In this document: positions 23,408-35,858 of the stretch, in pieces
How the letters are laid out: each line of letters opens with the position of its first letter
Position numbering within the stretch: the first letter of the stretch is position 1
Assembly (NCBI GenBank): GCA_950022655.1
Contig: OX465583.1
Coordinates: 63,268,306-63,332,305 of the forward strand
Reading direction: 5' to 3'
Length of the DNA: 64,000 bases
DNA from: Alentia gelatinosa
Lineage: Eukaryota; Annelida; Polychaeta; Phyllodocida; Polynoidae
The notes under the pieces: model-generated
Databases searched by the model: none
The model's input: the letters and a program-made list of their open reading frames with translations, nothing else
What the model was told of the DNA's origin: nothing
Made by a program: the position numbers and the translations under genes

Positions 23408-23668
23408 TATAAGGTACAGAGTGATTCCCAGTTCTGCCATCATCCGCGAGGAGATTGTAAGATACCACCACTGTAGTCGGGGGGACAACCACCGTTATCA
23501 TTTGTTATGATCTATAGATGATATTGAGGCGATGCTAAAATTCCTCCTTGGCAAGCCCCTATAAATACATCTTATGAAATTCATTTTCTTATGAAATTCT
23601 TGATGTTTTGGATGGCGTCGGGGGGCAAGATGGCCGCATCCATAGAACAATAGCTATGTGCCCTATAC
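23408..23668 (-). mobile_element. MITE family 'TATAGGGCACATAGC', copy 3 (inverted)
   Basis: 'aaggtacagagtgattccca' ... 'caatagctatgtgccctata'. It abuts a copy of the GGTTTTGTGGACAGG family at 23690. Confidence 0.75.
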
Positions 23669-23689
23669 CTTCGGCCGACCGTCTATAGA

Positions 23690-24062
23690 ATACATAGACA
23701 ATAATCGATGGTTTTGTGGACAGGCGGCCGTAAACCACTCGAGGTTGACGCCGTAATACACTCGCTAGCGCTCGTGTATTACTACGTGTCAACCTCTGTC
23801 CACAAAACCATCGTTTGTTGTATTTATTATCCATCTTCTCCAATGAATTAAACCCAGTTATTGCCATATTAAAAGGTACAACTATTTCTTTGCTCTATAG
23901 CACAAAGGGACTATTTTCCCCGTATACCATGGTTTTGAGGCCGTATACCACAGGTTTGAATCTGTATACCACAGTTATGGTATCTGACAGGTTTTGTATA
24001 ATGGGTCGGGGTTTACTGAGTCCCAATACATTTTCAATGGGGGCTTTGTATACGATGGATAA
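23690..24062 (-). mobile_element. Repeat family 'GGTTTTGTGGACAGGCGGC', copy 2
   Basis: Inverted relative to 12880: 'gatggttttgtggacaggcg' first, 'ggttttgtataatgggtcg' and 'cattttcaatgggggctttg' last. Confidence 0.75.
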
Positions 24063-24312
24063 TAATACTGCGGGTGCAGTAGAAATGACGCACTGTGACG
24101 TAGCGAATGAGTAATGAATCCATGACTCAGTAAGTGAATAAAATGGCGTCTTTTTGTGTTTTTTAGGTATATGATAATAAGAAAATGTAGTGAGTGAACC
24201 CGTATCGATCCCATCCTCGGTTTTTTGTCCTATAACTCCTGGCTCTCTGCGGCGTCGGGTCGTATTTCTGAGTCAAAAGACCTCGCACAACCATCCCTAC
24301 GGACTAAGTACC
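24060..24312. mobile_element. Palindromic MITE family, copy 2
   Basis: 'aatactgcgggtgcagtaga', 'ataataagaaaatgtagtga', then a degraded 'ctctgcggcgtcgggtcgta' centre. Confidence 0.55.
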
Positions 24313-25242
24313 TATGTTTTCTCATACTACTGCTTCTTCTCTTGTTTCTTATACTTGCAGAAATCTTCTTATACTTGCTTTTCTGTAGCTCCTACAAGGG
24401 TTACCATTTGATGATATCTAAGTCTGTTGGTGAATACAATATAACTCGTCCATATGGTCGTCCATAGGTGTTGAATAAAGTTGACCCATATCGTCCATGG
24501 GCCTCTGTGGCATACTAAATAGGGTCGAAATATGTAATCCTAGATTATCAACCCCCCCCCCCCCCTTCCCCAGTTCTGACTGACGATTGACATTATTTTA
24601 AAAATCACCGGTGACACCACTGTGAATTCCAGGATATGCCTTTAGACGCACACCGGACCAAAATTTAAGAGACCTGGGGAGCACAGGCAGGTCGGCCTAC
24701 AAGGAGCCGGGCAGGAAGGTAAGATGAAGGGTGTGCAGCAATGAGGTGAGGTGTTGCTTGCCAACCAGCCAATTAGCCAGCCAAAAGCCCACGGGCACAC
24801 TGAAACCTACCCAAACCCGCCCCTCCCCCGACCTTCACCTTCATGAGTAGGTCCAGTGCGGACAACAGGCGTGGGAAGCTTGTGTGTTTTAATTATTTTT
24901 TTCAATGTTAGGTCACAAGTTAACAGGGCTGTTGGTTTTCAATTATGGCCCTACACTTTCGGACATTTTCTGGAGATGGTTGGTATCTATTGTATGTGTA
25001 GAGCAAGAAATACAAACACAACAGATATTGACAATATACACAGAATACTAAGTTGGATGTGATGAGATGACATGAATATTTGTATAGATTTTGTGTAGAT
25101 TATGACCATAATAGTAATAGTAACCGTTGCAATAATAGTGATAGTAGCCCTACTAGTCAATAGTGTCAATCATTATTATCTTTTAAATATATATATATAG
25201 ACACACAGTTGTATCAGTAAGATAAAAATAATCATAGTTATC

Positions 25243-25390
25243 CTACCCCTCATATAAACCTCCATAGACTTAACATGGTGTGACTGTATGCCAGTTATAC
25301 AATAAGATATTTATATGCCACGGGTGACACATAAAATTACAACATGTGTCGGGGTAGGATAAAATCTAAACGTCACTCAATTTTATAAAA
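25243..25390. mobile_element. Repeat family 'CCTACCCCTAATATAAA', copy 2
   Basis: 'cctacccctcatataaacct' and, inverted, 'ggggtaggataaaatc'; 'atgccacgggtgacacata' inside. Confidence 0.65.
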
Positions 25391-25534
25391 ATGTTTACAT
25401 GGCATTCGCTGTCTTCCGCTACAGATATCACTCAGCTCCACTTCGTGAAATCATTCCACAAAGACAACTCACACTATCATAGGAACAATCATATGAAATT
25501 TCGTGACGTTTCTTGATATTACTATATACCTTTG

Positions 25535-25858
25535 TGCGAACGTCTATGAAATACTGCCCGCTGTTAGGGGTGCAGTATAAATAATGTTCGCGCCCGTTGT
25601 GACAGCGAGCCGTAGTGAATGGCAGGGGCTTTTCATGGACCACGAAAGTAAAAAAAACGGGTTTTAAACGATTAGGAGGTATATAGTAATAAGAAAACGT
25701 AGCGACTGAGCCTGTACGGGTGGCTGTTTTCAGTCATTTCATGACAAAATACGTCCCTCCGCCTGCGGCATCAGGACATATTTTTTCATCAAATGACCTC
25801 GAACGGCCATACATACGAACTCAGTAACCACATTTTCTCATAGTATTTCAATTAGACG
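25535..25858. mobile_element. Palindromic MITE family, copy 3
   Basis: 'gtctatgaaatactgcccgc', 'ataagaaaacgtagcgactg', centre 'cctccgcctgcggcatcagg', right arm 'gaactcagtaaccacatttt'. Confidence 0.7.
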
Positions 25859-26120
25859 ACTTTTTTAAAAAAAGGAAATTTCTTTATTGACCAAGAAGTA
25901 TACATAATAGCAGTTCATTTATCACAGTCCAACAATTACCTGTGTCAACAAAGAGGCCAATTGACATCAGCTGTTTACAGTCCAGCTGGTTTTAATTGTC
26001 TGGCCTTTATTTTTAGGTAAACGATACCAACCTCCAACTTTTAAATGTGATACTTAACATTGATAAATCCTTAGCAATTTCAATACTTAGCTCGTGGAAT
26101 AGTCATTGACATTGACTTAC

Positions 26121-26326
26121 CTGTCGACGTAGTCGCCCAGGAAGAGATAGTTGGTGTAGGGCGGGTAGCCGCATTTGTCGAAGTGTCTCAGCAGGTCCTC
26201 ATACTGTCCGTGGATGTCGCCGCAGATGTTGACCGGAGCCTCCAGCTCCAGCAGCATGGGCTGCTCCAGGAAGATGTCACGTGACTTCTGACATAACTGG
26301 CGGATCTGTGTCTCAGGCAGTTGTAC
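26121..26326 (-). CDS. PPP1C: PP1 catalytic subunit, coding exon 2
   Basis: Encodes residues 28-95 plus two bases of codon 96. The acceptor is a long pyrimidine tract ending CTGACAG| and the donor is GACAG|GTAAGT. It contains the first two phosphoesterase motifs: GDIHGQY (D64, H66 bind metal) and GDYVDR (D92 bridges the two metals, R96 contacts phosphate). LLELEAP and [11 protein letters not shown] are typical PP1. Compared from memory with human PP1 alpha about 50 of 68 residues match. The changes cluster in residues 31-48 and in the 70s and 80s, for example [13 protein letters not shown] where PP1 alpha has RLFEYGGFPPESN. Third codon positions are G or C in 54 of 68 codons, much higher than in exon 4. 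All catalytic residues are intact, so this reads as a functional but divergent PP1. It sits alone between introns of about 34.6 kb and 6.1 kb. Confidence 0.95.
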
Positions 26327-26644
26327 CTGTCAGTGGGAAAAGAGAGGAAAAATGAGAGGGAAGTCTTTGTTAAGCTTTTTTGATTTTCTGTTTCAGCTGT
26401 AAATATAGGTCTGACTTCATATAGCTGGGTTCTCTAGAAAAAACCAGCAGGTTTTGGTCAAAGCCGTCATTCTCCACGAGTTTGATGCGAAGCGATATGA
26501 ACGAGGCAACAGACGAGTGAATATTGCATAGAGTTCAAACGAGTTGGAGAACAATAATTTTGAGCAAAGCAGGTTGCTTTCTGCATTTATCTCACCCCTG
26601 TACACACTAAAAGAATGAACAACACACAGGATATAGACCATGGA

Positions 26645-26837
26645 GAAGACCAGCATGGAGTTGTCCCATTACACTAAGTCCATATAAGGAATAGAGTAGA
26701 CCGAGTAGCCAATGACTGCATTCGCAACAAACCCCGACCTTGACCCTGACCTCCTTACATGATATTTATAGCGCCTTGGGACAGTTCTACCGCGAGAGTT
26801 GACCTCGAATCTTAGGGGCCACAACCACCCTCAGAGA
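26645..26837 (-). repeat. Dispersed repeat, copy 1
   Basis: 'gttgtcccattacactaagt', 'agtagccaatgactgcattc', 'accctgacctccttacatga', 'gttgacctcgaatcttaggg'. Inverted copy at 54100-54290 with very high similarity. It lies about 320 bases upstream (5' on the minus strand) of the exon 2 acceptor. Confidence 0.8.
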
Positions 26838-27053
26838 CTGCAACACCCATAGGGGCATGAAGAACGAGTTCCCAATGTTAAGTCGATGGGGCATAAATAC
26901 CAGGGGTGAGATAAATTCTCATCCTCTATTCGGGCCTTCAAGTTTTGTACATAACTGGTGTTCGCTGGGTGTGGTGGTTCTTTGCTGCTCCATTAGCATC
27001 CCTCTGATTTAACTGAGCACGACCAGACATGCGCAGTTTTATACCGGGAGTAG

Positions 27054-27317
27054 TATAGGGCACATAGCTATTGTGCTATGGACGCGGCCATATTGCCCCC
27101 GACGCCATCCAAAACCAGGTGGCGGGACCAAATATTATTGGATTCTATCAAAAATATTTGGGGGGGGGGGGGGCTTGCCATTGAGGAATTCTTGTCTCGT
27201 CTCAATATTATCTACAGATTATGACAGCAGATAATAGTGGTTGTCCCCCGACTACAGTGGCGCTATCTTACAATTTCCTGGCAGATGATTGCAGAACTAA
27301 CAATTACTCTCTGCCCT
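27054..27317. mobile_element. MITE family 'TATAGGGCACATAGC', copy 2
   Basis: Intact copy, 'tatagggcacatagctattg' to 'caattactctctgccctaa', with an internal poly-G run. Confidence 0.75.
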
Positions 27318-27686
27318 AAAGTAGGTGTCTTTGAGCGCGTATGATTTAGCCACTTACTTCCGGTCTTTCATCGCAAACCACATGGTCTTAACCTTAAAAA
27401 TCGTAATATCTTCATCCTAAAACCATGTGGTGGAAGTAAATATTTACATCATCACAGTCACAAAATCACAATATTTACACCGCCATCTTGCTTCAAAGTA
27501 GGTCAAACGTTTGAAAATGGCACCATATTTAGAAAAAGTAGGTTGATGTCAAGTACAGCTTACGTTCGTCACTGAGCGATAAAAAAGAATATTCATACGT
27601 TTCATTCTTTAAAAAAGTGACCTCTAAAATTCAAAATGGTGCTTTTTAATGATTTCTCCATATGTATCAACAAGTAGACATTGTGA

Positions 27687-28030
27687 GTGTCCTTGAATTC
27701 CATCTGTTCCTTGGTATTCCGATCAGATATATTCACCTCGTTCTTCGAACCCGGTCAATATTTCCGACCGAAATATCTCCATTCGAGAATCCATTCAGGC
27801 ACACTAACCATGTCTCCATATACTACTACCGGTGATGTAACAGCAGACCAGACACTTAGTGGGTGTCCCGGAATTCCATCCGTTCCTCGACATTTTGATC
27901 GGATCACCTCATTCTTCGAACTCGGTCAATATTCCCAACCAAAATAACTCTGAACAGACTCTATTCAGGCACACCAACCATGTCTCCATATACTACTACC
28001 GGTGACGTAACATCAGACCAGACACCCCTA
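27687..28030 (+). repeat. Tandem pair of about 175-bp repeats
   Basis: 'tgaattccatctgttcct' ... 'cattcaggcacac', 'taaccatgtctccatatact', 'actaccggtgatgtaac' is repeated from 27862 with small changes. Related single fragments lie at 17440-17515 and 36905-37140. Confidence 0.8.
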
Positions 28031-28456
28031 CTTCTACCCGTCAGGTGGCCTCCAGAAGGAGACTGGAAAGGGTCATGATCTTAGAGCAGATTAGGGGCGG
28101 GGAAACTCAAGGTCAACATTGGAGAAGGATTCGGCTCTAGGCAATCAGACCTTAAGAGGAGGATATCAGTGTGAATCGGGCATAGTTCTGTCAGCTAATG
28201 CCGAGTGACGTCCACGCATGCGCGTAGTGAATAGCAGAAAGTCACTTCCGCCCGCCAAGCACACTTTGAAAAGTGGTCCGACGTTGTCGAGTTTTGGTAA
28301 ATATTTACATAATTATCGATATTTTTAGGTATATAATACAAGTGAAACGTATTAACCTTATTTGGATGGCTTCTCGTACCCTCTTTATTTCGATAAAACC
28401 CTTACACGAGCAACGTGTTATACGGCCATAAAGACAACATGGGTAGGAGTAGGCGG

Positions 28457-28709
28457 TATAGGGCACAGAGTGATTGCTAGTTCCGCCATCATCCACCAGG
28501 AAATTGTACAATAGCGCCTCTGGTGTCGGGGACAACCACTATGTTCTGTTCTCATAATCTAGTGATAATAGCGGGACGAGGTTAAAACCCTTTGATGGCA
28601 AACCAAAAAAAACACTTTTTAATGAAATCCATTGAAGACTGACCTGCCACCTGGTGTTTTGTTTAGCGTCGGGGGTCGTGTCCATAACACAATAGCTATG
28701 TGCCCTATA
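28457..28709 (-). mobile_element. MITE family 'TATAGGGCACATAGC', copy 4 (inverted)
   Basis: 'tatagggcacagagtgattg' ... 'caatagctatgtgccctata'. It lies just downstream of the candidate exon at 28749-29121. Confidence 0.75.
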
Positions 28710-28748
28710 CGTAGGACATATCGCCACAGGTAGGTTATATAATAATAC

Positions 28749-29121
28749 CTGTAGTCAATTCGCCAAGCTCGAACACTGACGGATCGTAATAATGGCGTTC
28801 TTGATGAACCACGGAGGCGTCGCCCATGACAACCACCAAACAATCCTCACAACCACCAATCATATCAAACATTTCATTTCCGAGTAATCGCCGCAGTGAA
28901 TGAACGTCACCCTGGTCCCCGGTCTCCACACCTCTAAAGACTCTGCACCCCGCTCCTACCCCTACCCATTGAGCTCCAACCACCACCACTACCCCACCAC
29001 ATGGAAACGACCCCAGAGATGCTCCATAGATGGCGCGCAGGTTGACTGCGACGCCCCCTGGCGGGTTATTTGGCGCCACCTTGCGGCGACTGATATGCTT
29101 CAGGTACAGAGCCCGATCCAT
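28749..29121 (-). CDS. Candidate exon of unknown gene
   Basis: A GC-rich open frame starting at an ATG at 29121 (MDRALYLKHISRRKVAP...) and open for 124 codons to a plausible donor ACAG|GTATTATT (GT at 28748-28747). The C-terminal part is protein-like, with GDVHSLRRLLGNEMFDMIG followed by CEDCLVVVMGDASVVHQ. The same strand stays open upstream to about 29244 but becomes a Pro/Arg low-complexity tract. It lies inside PP1 intron 1 on the same strand, but its phase-1 end cannot splice in frame to PP1 exon 2 (phase 0). I recognise no family. It could be a nested gene's first exon, an alternative untranslated first exon, or chance openness in GC-rich DNA. Confidence 0.22.
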
Positions 29122-29487
29122 CCTGTGGTGCCCGCCAAAGGTCGCAGGTCGGGCCCGACGACTGATAGGGCCCGGGGGGCGGCGGTGGGGTGAGGGGCGG
29201 GGTGAGGGGCGGGTAGGGCGGGGGGAAGGGGTCGTGAGCGCCACACTATGGATCTTTCAGAACATATTCCAGGTTCAGCGTGAACCTAACAAGAGCCAAA
29301 ATTGTGCTTGGAGATTGAATTTTGCCTCGGCCCAGAGGGGTCAGCCATGAGAGCGGTAGTTATCTCAAATCAACACCAGGGGGCCACGACAGGTGTCCTG
29401 AAAAGACTTGGCGAACTGAGGCCACATGTCCTGAGGATATTGCGCAGAGGCAACTCCGAGGGGCATATGACCGCCTTTATGTGAAAT

Positions 29488-29702
29488 CAGTCAATATTAT
29501 ATTATTATCCACCTTTTCCTGGCAAGTGGGGCACTGAGATTAGTTCATTTGGGTACGCACTATGTTTTTTCATACGCACTATTTTTTTGTATGTGCCGGA
29601 TTTTGCAGCCTGGAGCATACAACATATCTGTATGCTCCGAGTATGTAGATACACGCCGCCCATATGCTTTCTATAGACACTGTATTAGGTGGATAATAAT
29701 AC
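29488..29702. mobile_element. Repeat family 'TTATCCACC', copy 2
   Basis: The end 'attattatccaccttttcct' is inverted as 'tattaggtggataataatac'. Interior 'catacgcactatttttttgt', 'gcctggagcatacaacatat'. Confidence 0.7.
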
Positions 29703-31437
29703 ATAGAGGGGACATAATCCCCCGTTGAGTATTTTTCTTTCTCTGGCTGATAAATACACCAGAAAGTTAGATTTGTTATTAATTAGCTAAGCTGATAATG
29801 TCTTATAGTGAGTATTCATAGTTAATAATTCAAAATAGTCCAAAATTGTACTCTGCTTCGAGATATTTGCATCGAACTCTTTGGTCTAGAAAGCGATCAG
29901 ATCTGACCAACCTGCAAGTCAGAGACAGAGACATAGAGGCCAGTCTATGGTCAGTGTAGCTTCATTGCCAATATGATTTCATGAATTCACTCTTGGAGTG
30001 TGATGAGTGGGTGCGAGAGTAAGGCTGTGGTTTTCCACAACATATGGATACGAGAACAAATTAGGGTATTGTAATAATGGGTCTGAGCTGTCTGAGACGT
30101 TACAGTTGATGATTGTCTTAGTTTTCCAGGGATAAAGGACAGTATATAGACAATATTGAGGTATCCCATAACTCAGTGTGTTTACAGGGTCCGGTGTTAG
30201 CTGCTTCCCGTCGTTGTACATTCATAACCCTTGACCCATATTCCACAATTATTGTGGTTAAACGGTTATCATATATCTTCAAATTGGAAACCCTATGCTA
30301 GAAATGGAAATTCTAGATATTTCTACATTTACATGCCAAATTAAATCCGTTTCTCCAGATAGAAATAGGAAAATGGTGATTCATCGGGGGCCAGGCGGCT
30401 GTGGTGTCGCCAGCGAGTTGGGAATGGATCCTTTAGGTAACCAGGGTGATATCAGAGCCAATCTAAGAGTCTTGTACCTGTGCTGATTGTAGGCACGTAG
30501 ATAACCAGGGAACCAGCGTGAGGATTCCACGCTTTCTACTTTCCAGTTGCCCGCTAGGTGGCTCTCTTTGACCAGGCACCACGTGGGCGTGGGTGCCACA
30601 CATGGTGGCGAACATGTACAAGCAAACACCTGCTATGGTCAGCTCTTGGGGGGTCAATATTTGTCCACTGTCCGCAGCACCTGTCTACCAACCAACCAGC
30701 GAGAGAAAACACTTCTAAGTGTGGGGACACGCCAGCACCAGATCAACACGCACACAGCAGCTGGTTGCCGGTGTGTGGTCTGGCGCCAAGAGGTGTGACT
30801 CGGGCGTGATTGCTTGAGATTCGGGACCAGCGAACTGAGACTCTCCCAGCAGAAATCCTGCGCTCTACTACTGTTATCATTTATTTCAAACCAGACACAT
30901 TCTCGGGGATTACTTTCTACAGTGGAAAGCACCTCTAGGCTTATTTTGTCAACACTGCCCATGTGCTCCTCAGAAGGGGCAGTCTAATCAACTGTGGATT
31001 CCCATTATAAAATGGTTTAAGTATGAAAAAGAAACAACAGGATTGTCTGTGAAGCTCCTTTAACAATTCCCATATTTCCATACTCATGATATGTGAGTTG
31101 TTTGACTTGTATAGCTTTTGACAGTTGCCTTGTTTTGAATCTGAAAAGTTCGCTGGTCTCCCCTGTCTTATAGTGGATTCCCAGGGAACAGGCTTTGGGT
31201 TGGGGCAGAGACTAAGCCAGCGAAAGATCTGGGGAGAGAGTGAGAGAGAGAGAGCTCCATGTAATGCTGAATATGTCAGCTTTACCTTCCACATTTCCTT
31301 TGACGCTAATCTCTCAGTTATGAGATCACCAAGACCGTACGAATAAGGTAATGGATCCTCATAGAACTAGAAGCAAATGTTCATCGTCGATGAATGAGCG
31401 TGGAATTATGAATGAATAACAAGAGTTTGGGTTACAT

Positions 31438-31812
31438 TTAGTCTATATAGGAAGCTTTTCTGTAACCTAATTGCACCCATTCAACTTGCCATTTCGGCAA
31501 CAGTCTAGGATTCCAAACATATCAAGCACCAGTGGGTCAATGAGGTGTTTCGGTCTCTAGTGATTGGTCATGTTCAGCTGGGCATATCTCTAAGACCCTG
31601 ATACACTGGCATCCTGCTCCATTCCCACTATCACAGTGAATAGTATGCATATAGTAAAAGGATAGTTTTCTGGAAACACGCTAGAAGTGTCAATGTGACC
31701 ACTGTTACCTTTAGGCAATGTATTAAGGGCATGCAAGCACGCTCTAAAAATGGTTATTAATCTTATGTAGTACCACAGACCTGGGTGACCATTAACTTGA
31801 ACCATGGACTTG
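31438..31812 (-). mobile_element. Repeat family 'CCCAGCTGACC', copy 2
   Basis: 'atcaagcaccagtgggtcaa', 'gttcagctgggcatatctct', 'aatagtatgcatatagtaaa', 'cacgctagaagtgtcaatgt'. Confidence 0.7.
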
Positions 31813-31852
31813 GAGGACTATACTTGAACATACTTATATAGAACTGCATCGA

Positions 31853-32150
31853 GAATAGTATAGATAGACAATACTCCCCGAGTTTGGATGCTCCGCAATT
31901 GTCATCAAGGCAAAGCTGAGTCACGATTACAGTCCATCCAAATGATTTATCTCACCCCTTTCATTGGCAGTAGAATGGCATCGCAATATCAGAATAATTC
32001 AAAGTACTTTGCAAACCCGTTTAAATGTCCATATTGATGTCATGTCTTCTCTATGAAATCCTGGCCGCTGATTGGTCAATCATATATAAATCTCGCATTC
32101 ACTCCCCATAGTATAGTATTGTCACTGTACCGTGCTGATCGTTGAGTATA
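31853..32150 (+). mobile_element. MITE family 'TTTATCTCACCCCTTTCA', copy 2
   Basis: 'acaatactccccgagtttgg', 'tttatctcacccctttcatt', 'atcgcaatatcagaataatt', 'ctggccgctgattggtcaa', 'tattgtcactgtac'. It is followed directly by a 'cctaatataaaa' family copy. Confidence 0.7.
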
Positions 32151-32155
32151 TATAT

Positions 32156-32420
32156 TTATCATACCCCTAATATAAAACCCCATAGTGGCATACGGAGTTT
32201 TATATGCCACTAGTGGCACACAGCATTGTTATCACGTAATATTCCAAAATCGAGGAGATAGGGTAGGATAAAATCAAAACCTGATTCGTTTTAATCTTGG
32301 CCACCGCATTCCACTCCTGAAGTTTTGGCTCCGGACTTCACTCAGCTTCGCCTCGTGAAGTCACTTTGCCAAACTCCAGTCTTGGAATACTGGACAAGAT
32401 TAAATCTCATCCAGTTTTAA
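32156..32420. mobile_element. Repeat family 'CCTACCCCTAATATAAA', copy 3
   Basis: 'cccctaatataaaacccca', 'gggtaggataaaatcaaaac', 'cactcagcttcgcctcgtga' with the palindrome 'tgaagttttggctcc' / 'tttgccaaactcca'. Confidence 0.65.
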
Positions 32421-33239
32421 GATATTTTAATGATTTTCCTACGGCTGAATTTGTACCAGGGCAAGATAACAATAAGGAGCTGTATCAAGACCCATGGATA
32501 CGGAAAATATGCCATGACTTCTGGTTGCAGATTAATCTCACAAGGCAACGCCAAATAAGATTATGCAGCAACCAATATGAATGGCATCATTTCAGTATCT
32601 ATGAATCGAGTGCGGTTAAGATTTTATCTCACCCCTATCACTGACTGATTGGTTAAGATTTGTGACATCATCCTCCACTGAGTATTTTTTGTAAATACTC
32701 CATGGGCGTTGGGTACGAATTCCCAATGTTAAATCTATGGGAAAGAAATACCAAGGGTGAAATAAAGCCAACAAGTGCACATCAGCATAGAACTACTCTG
32801 CTCACACTGTGCCTATAATGGCTCTCGTGCATTAGTATCGTTTCTGTGACAGACTCTCAATATGGCGGATATTTCTTTCACCGGTTTGAAGCCCAACTAA
32901 TTATACTGATATCCTGTAATGATCATTGCACCTGATTAAGGGACTGCCTGTCCTGATTAATGCCAATTTCACAAATCAGTCCTCATTAGGTCAATTCGTG
33001 ATGACGTAACCTCAGACAATATTCATAAATGTCAACTGTAAATAATGAATTAAAGTTTTAAGAATGACAGGATTATTCTACCTTGCCTATGAAACACCTC
33101 CAAATATTCCCCTTTCTCTATATCTGTTAAACCCATAGCTGAATTTTTGAAATTTCAGTTCAGTAGACAGATGAGCCTCAATACTGGGAGCAAATGGTAG
33201 GTTCATCATTGATGAATGAGCGTGCAATTATGAATAAAT

Positions 33240-33660
33240 AATAATTAGAAGGTTTGGGTTACATTCAGTCTAAAAGAATCCCAAAGTAATCAAGGTCTCT
33301 TATGAAAACAAAAGGACAACGATGGACAGGGAAAAACTTTTTACATTCAGTCTATGGCTTGTTTTCTGTAACCCGCTTGCACCCAGTCAACTTGCCATTC
33401 TGCAACTGCCTGAGACTAGGATCCAAACACATCCAGCGCCAGCGGGTCTTGAGGTATTTCAATCTTGATTGATTGGTCATGGTCAGTTGGGCACGCCTCA
33501 AAGACCCTGAGACACTGGCACCCTGCTCCTTTCCCAATATCACAGTGAATAGCACACAGATAGTGAAGGGGTAGTTTTTTTGCAGCACGCTGGAAGTCTT
33601 TGTGACCACTCTAGCATTTAGGCAACATATATAGCTCGTGCGAGCACGGTCTAAAAACAG
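33240..33660 (-). mobile_element. Repeat family 'CCCAGCTGACC', copy 3
   Basis: 'atccagcgccagcgggtctt', 'ggtcagttgggcacgcctca', 'aatagcacacagatagtgaa'. A 151-codon minus-strand frame (33807-33352) runs through it; I regard it as incidental. Confidence 0.7.
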
Positions 33661-33913
33661 TGATCGCTTCAAATTGATCACTTTTAGCGAACTAAAAGCA
33701 GCGATCTCAGCCCAACAGCGACCGGGGTTACCCAACACTGTGTAATCGCGATCGCACAACTGATCTTCCATTCGGTCACTCTTTTCCATGGCCGCTATTA
33801 AAGACATCTTTGTTTATGAAACACCACCAAAAATAAATTACCTGGATAGAAAAGATTTGCAGTGGGTGGGTCGTATGTATTTGTGTGTGTCGGGGTGGGG
33901 GGGGGGGGGGGGG

Positions 33914-34230
33914 AGTTAGCTCAGTGGTTAAGGCACTGGACTATTAATCCTTAGGTTGTGGGTTCGAGGCTCACTGCAGCCACTCCTCTCCTTCCTTCCC
34001 AGCAGTGGTAGATTTACTGCTATATATCAAAGGCCAATCGTTCTCATGCGATGTCTTTGTGGTGTGGGAAGTAAAAGAACTCTCACCTCGGTAAATGTGT
34101 AGGGGTGAGATTTCTACCTAAATTCATCTCACAGATTCGATCACCACCCTTGTGGTGGAAAAGAACCTTGAGAAAGTCTGGTAAGAACCTGTAATGATTA
34201 ACTGGACGTTAAATCAAACCAAACAAACAT
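33914..34230 (+). mobile_element. tRNA-derived SINE, family B, copy 1
   Basis: tRNA-like head 'agttagctcagtggttaagg' with a B box GGGTTCGAGG at 33960-33969. A conserved body follows ('cagcagtggtagatttac', 'gatcaccacccttgtggtgg') and a 3' end 'ggacgttaaatcaaaccaaa'. A poly-G run precedes it. The second copy, inverted, is at 13750-14050. Confidence 0.8.
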
Positions 34231-35486
34231 GTATTTGTGTTTCGCACTGTGCACAGCAACAGCTAGGGTCTTGTCACAGTGCAATGATTTGCTTTGGAAA
34301 AGGTTGGGAAAGTGGCCCTGGGTGTTGATAGGGGCCAACATCTACACGGGGTTACTGAAAGAGGGTACTTATTTATGTGTGTGCCGATACAGAACACCCT
34401 GAGGGACCCATCAATCGATAATAGGACCATGACACACAGACCTCGAGATAAAGGGACTCCTGGACCAAGGGTATCGACTGAGAGGATCCTAAGGCAAAGC
34501 ACAACCATGAAGAGGTTCTGGAGAAATTGGATATTTTACCTATACATTTTGCCAAATGGGTGCCTATTTAGAAACTTCAACTGGCTTGCATGAACATTGC
34601 CTCTGGTCACCATCTCTATCTTAAGAAAAATAAGAGCAAGCTCGCAAAACACCCAATTAAGTGGCATTAAATAGATAAAAGACTGTTCTCCAGTTCGAGT
34701 TATGTTTGATAGTTTCCCAGGTAAGGAGAAATTATTAAACCTTGCCGGTTTGAGATACACCTAACATCTGCATAGAATGTATATCAAGGATTGGAACATG
34801 TAATAAAGGGCAGAAGACAGAAATCTAGTAACAACTCGTATTTATAACATAGGAAAGGGAGGATACAAAGATTTAGACCCATAATTTTTTATACTTGAAT
34901 GTGTAGTGCTATACGGATACTGGCTTACTGTCTTCGTACGTCAAAAATACGCGGTGAAATTGCTGATCAAATACACCCCGATGCCATATTATATACCTAA
35001 AAATGGCGAAATTTTACCTGGTCACGTGATCACATACCCCGTACGTCACAGTGTGGCGTACGGGTATAAATACGCCATGGGTAGGAGCGGGCAGTATACG
35101 TAGTTCATACAGCCACAGGTATATAATAATAAACATTTACTATATTCTGTGAAAGTCTGACAAAGATTTTGTGAGTTTAACTATGCTCGTGTGAAGAAAA
35201 GCAGCTTATAACAAGCTGACAAGCTTGGCCTCTTTGTATGATATTCAATGTACTCCGATGAACTGCCAAGAAACACTATGTGCCTACTTGAACTTTTTGG
35301 AATGCCTATATTTTCTAATATTATTGTATATTATTTTTTCAATGAGCGAATCTCCTTTATATACCTGGGGAATCTGTTGAAATGCAATGCAACATACCCT
35401 TGTATAGTATCCCGTGTGGTCGCAGCTTAAAATTTATACGAAACAGTGTAGGGTGATTTTGTCACTAAAACTCAGTTATCGAGGAT

Positions 35487-35858
35487 CATATAAATACACA
35501 ATACTCCACAAGTTTTGATGCGCATTCATCGTCATCAAAGCGGAGATGAGTGACGATGCCAGCGCATCCAAATGAGTGGAGTATTATTTATTTCATGATT
35601 CAAGTGCAGTTCTGGATTTATCTCACCCCTTTCAATGATGTTGAATAGCATCACAATATCAGAATAATTTGAATTGCTTAAGTAAATCCAGTCAGGAACA
35701 TATAGCTATCCATGTTGATGTCTTATCTGCTTTCTCACATCCTGGCTGCTGATTGGCCAGTTCCTTGTGATATCATCTCACATCATTCTGCCACAACAAT
35801 GACGTACTATTGTCACTTTACGTGGGTGATTGTTGCATATATTTTTTCAATTTTATTC
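35487..35858 (+). mobile_element. MITE family 'TTTATCTCACCCCTTTCA', copy 3
   Basis: Colinear with 31853: 'caatactccacaagttttga' to 'ttgtcactttacgtgggtga', including 'tggctgctgattggcca'. Confidence 0.7.

Noticed and set aside
33352..33807. 151-codon minus-strand ORF with similar peptides at 31590, 22094 and 59592
   Set aside because: The similarity follows a dispersed DNA repeat. The frames are not preserved between copies and the reading direction differs in one.
33914..33990. Possible tRNA gene
   Set aside because: A and B boxes are present but the cloverleaf does not close, and the sequence continues into a SINE body shared with 13750-14050.
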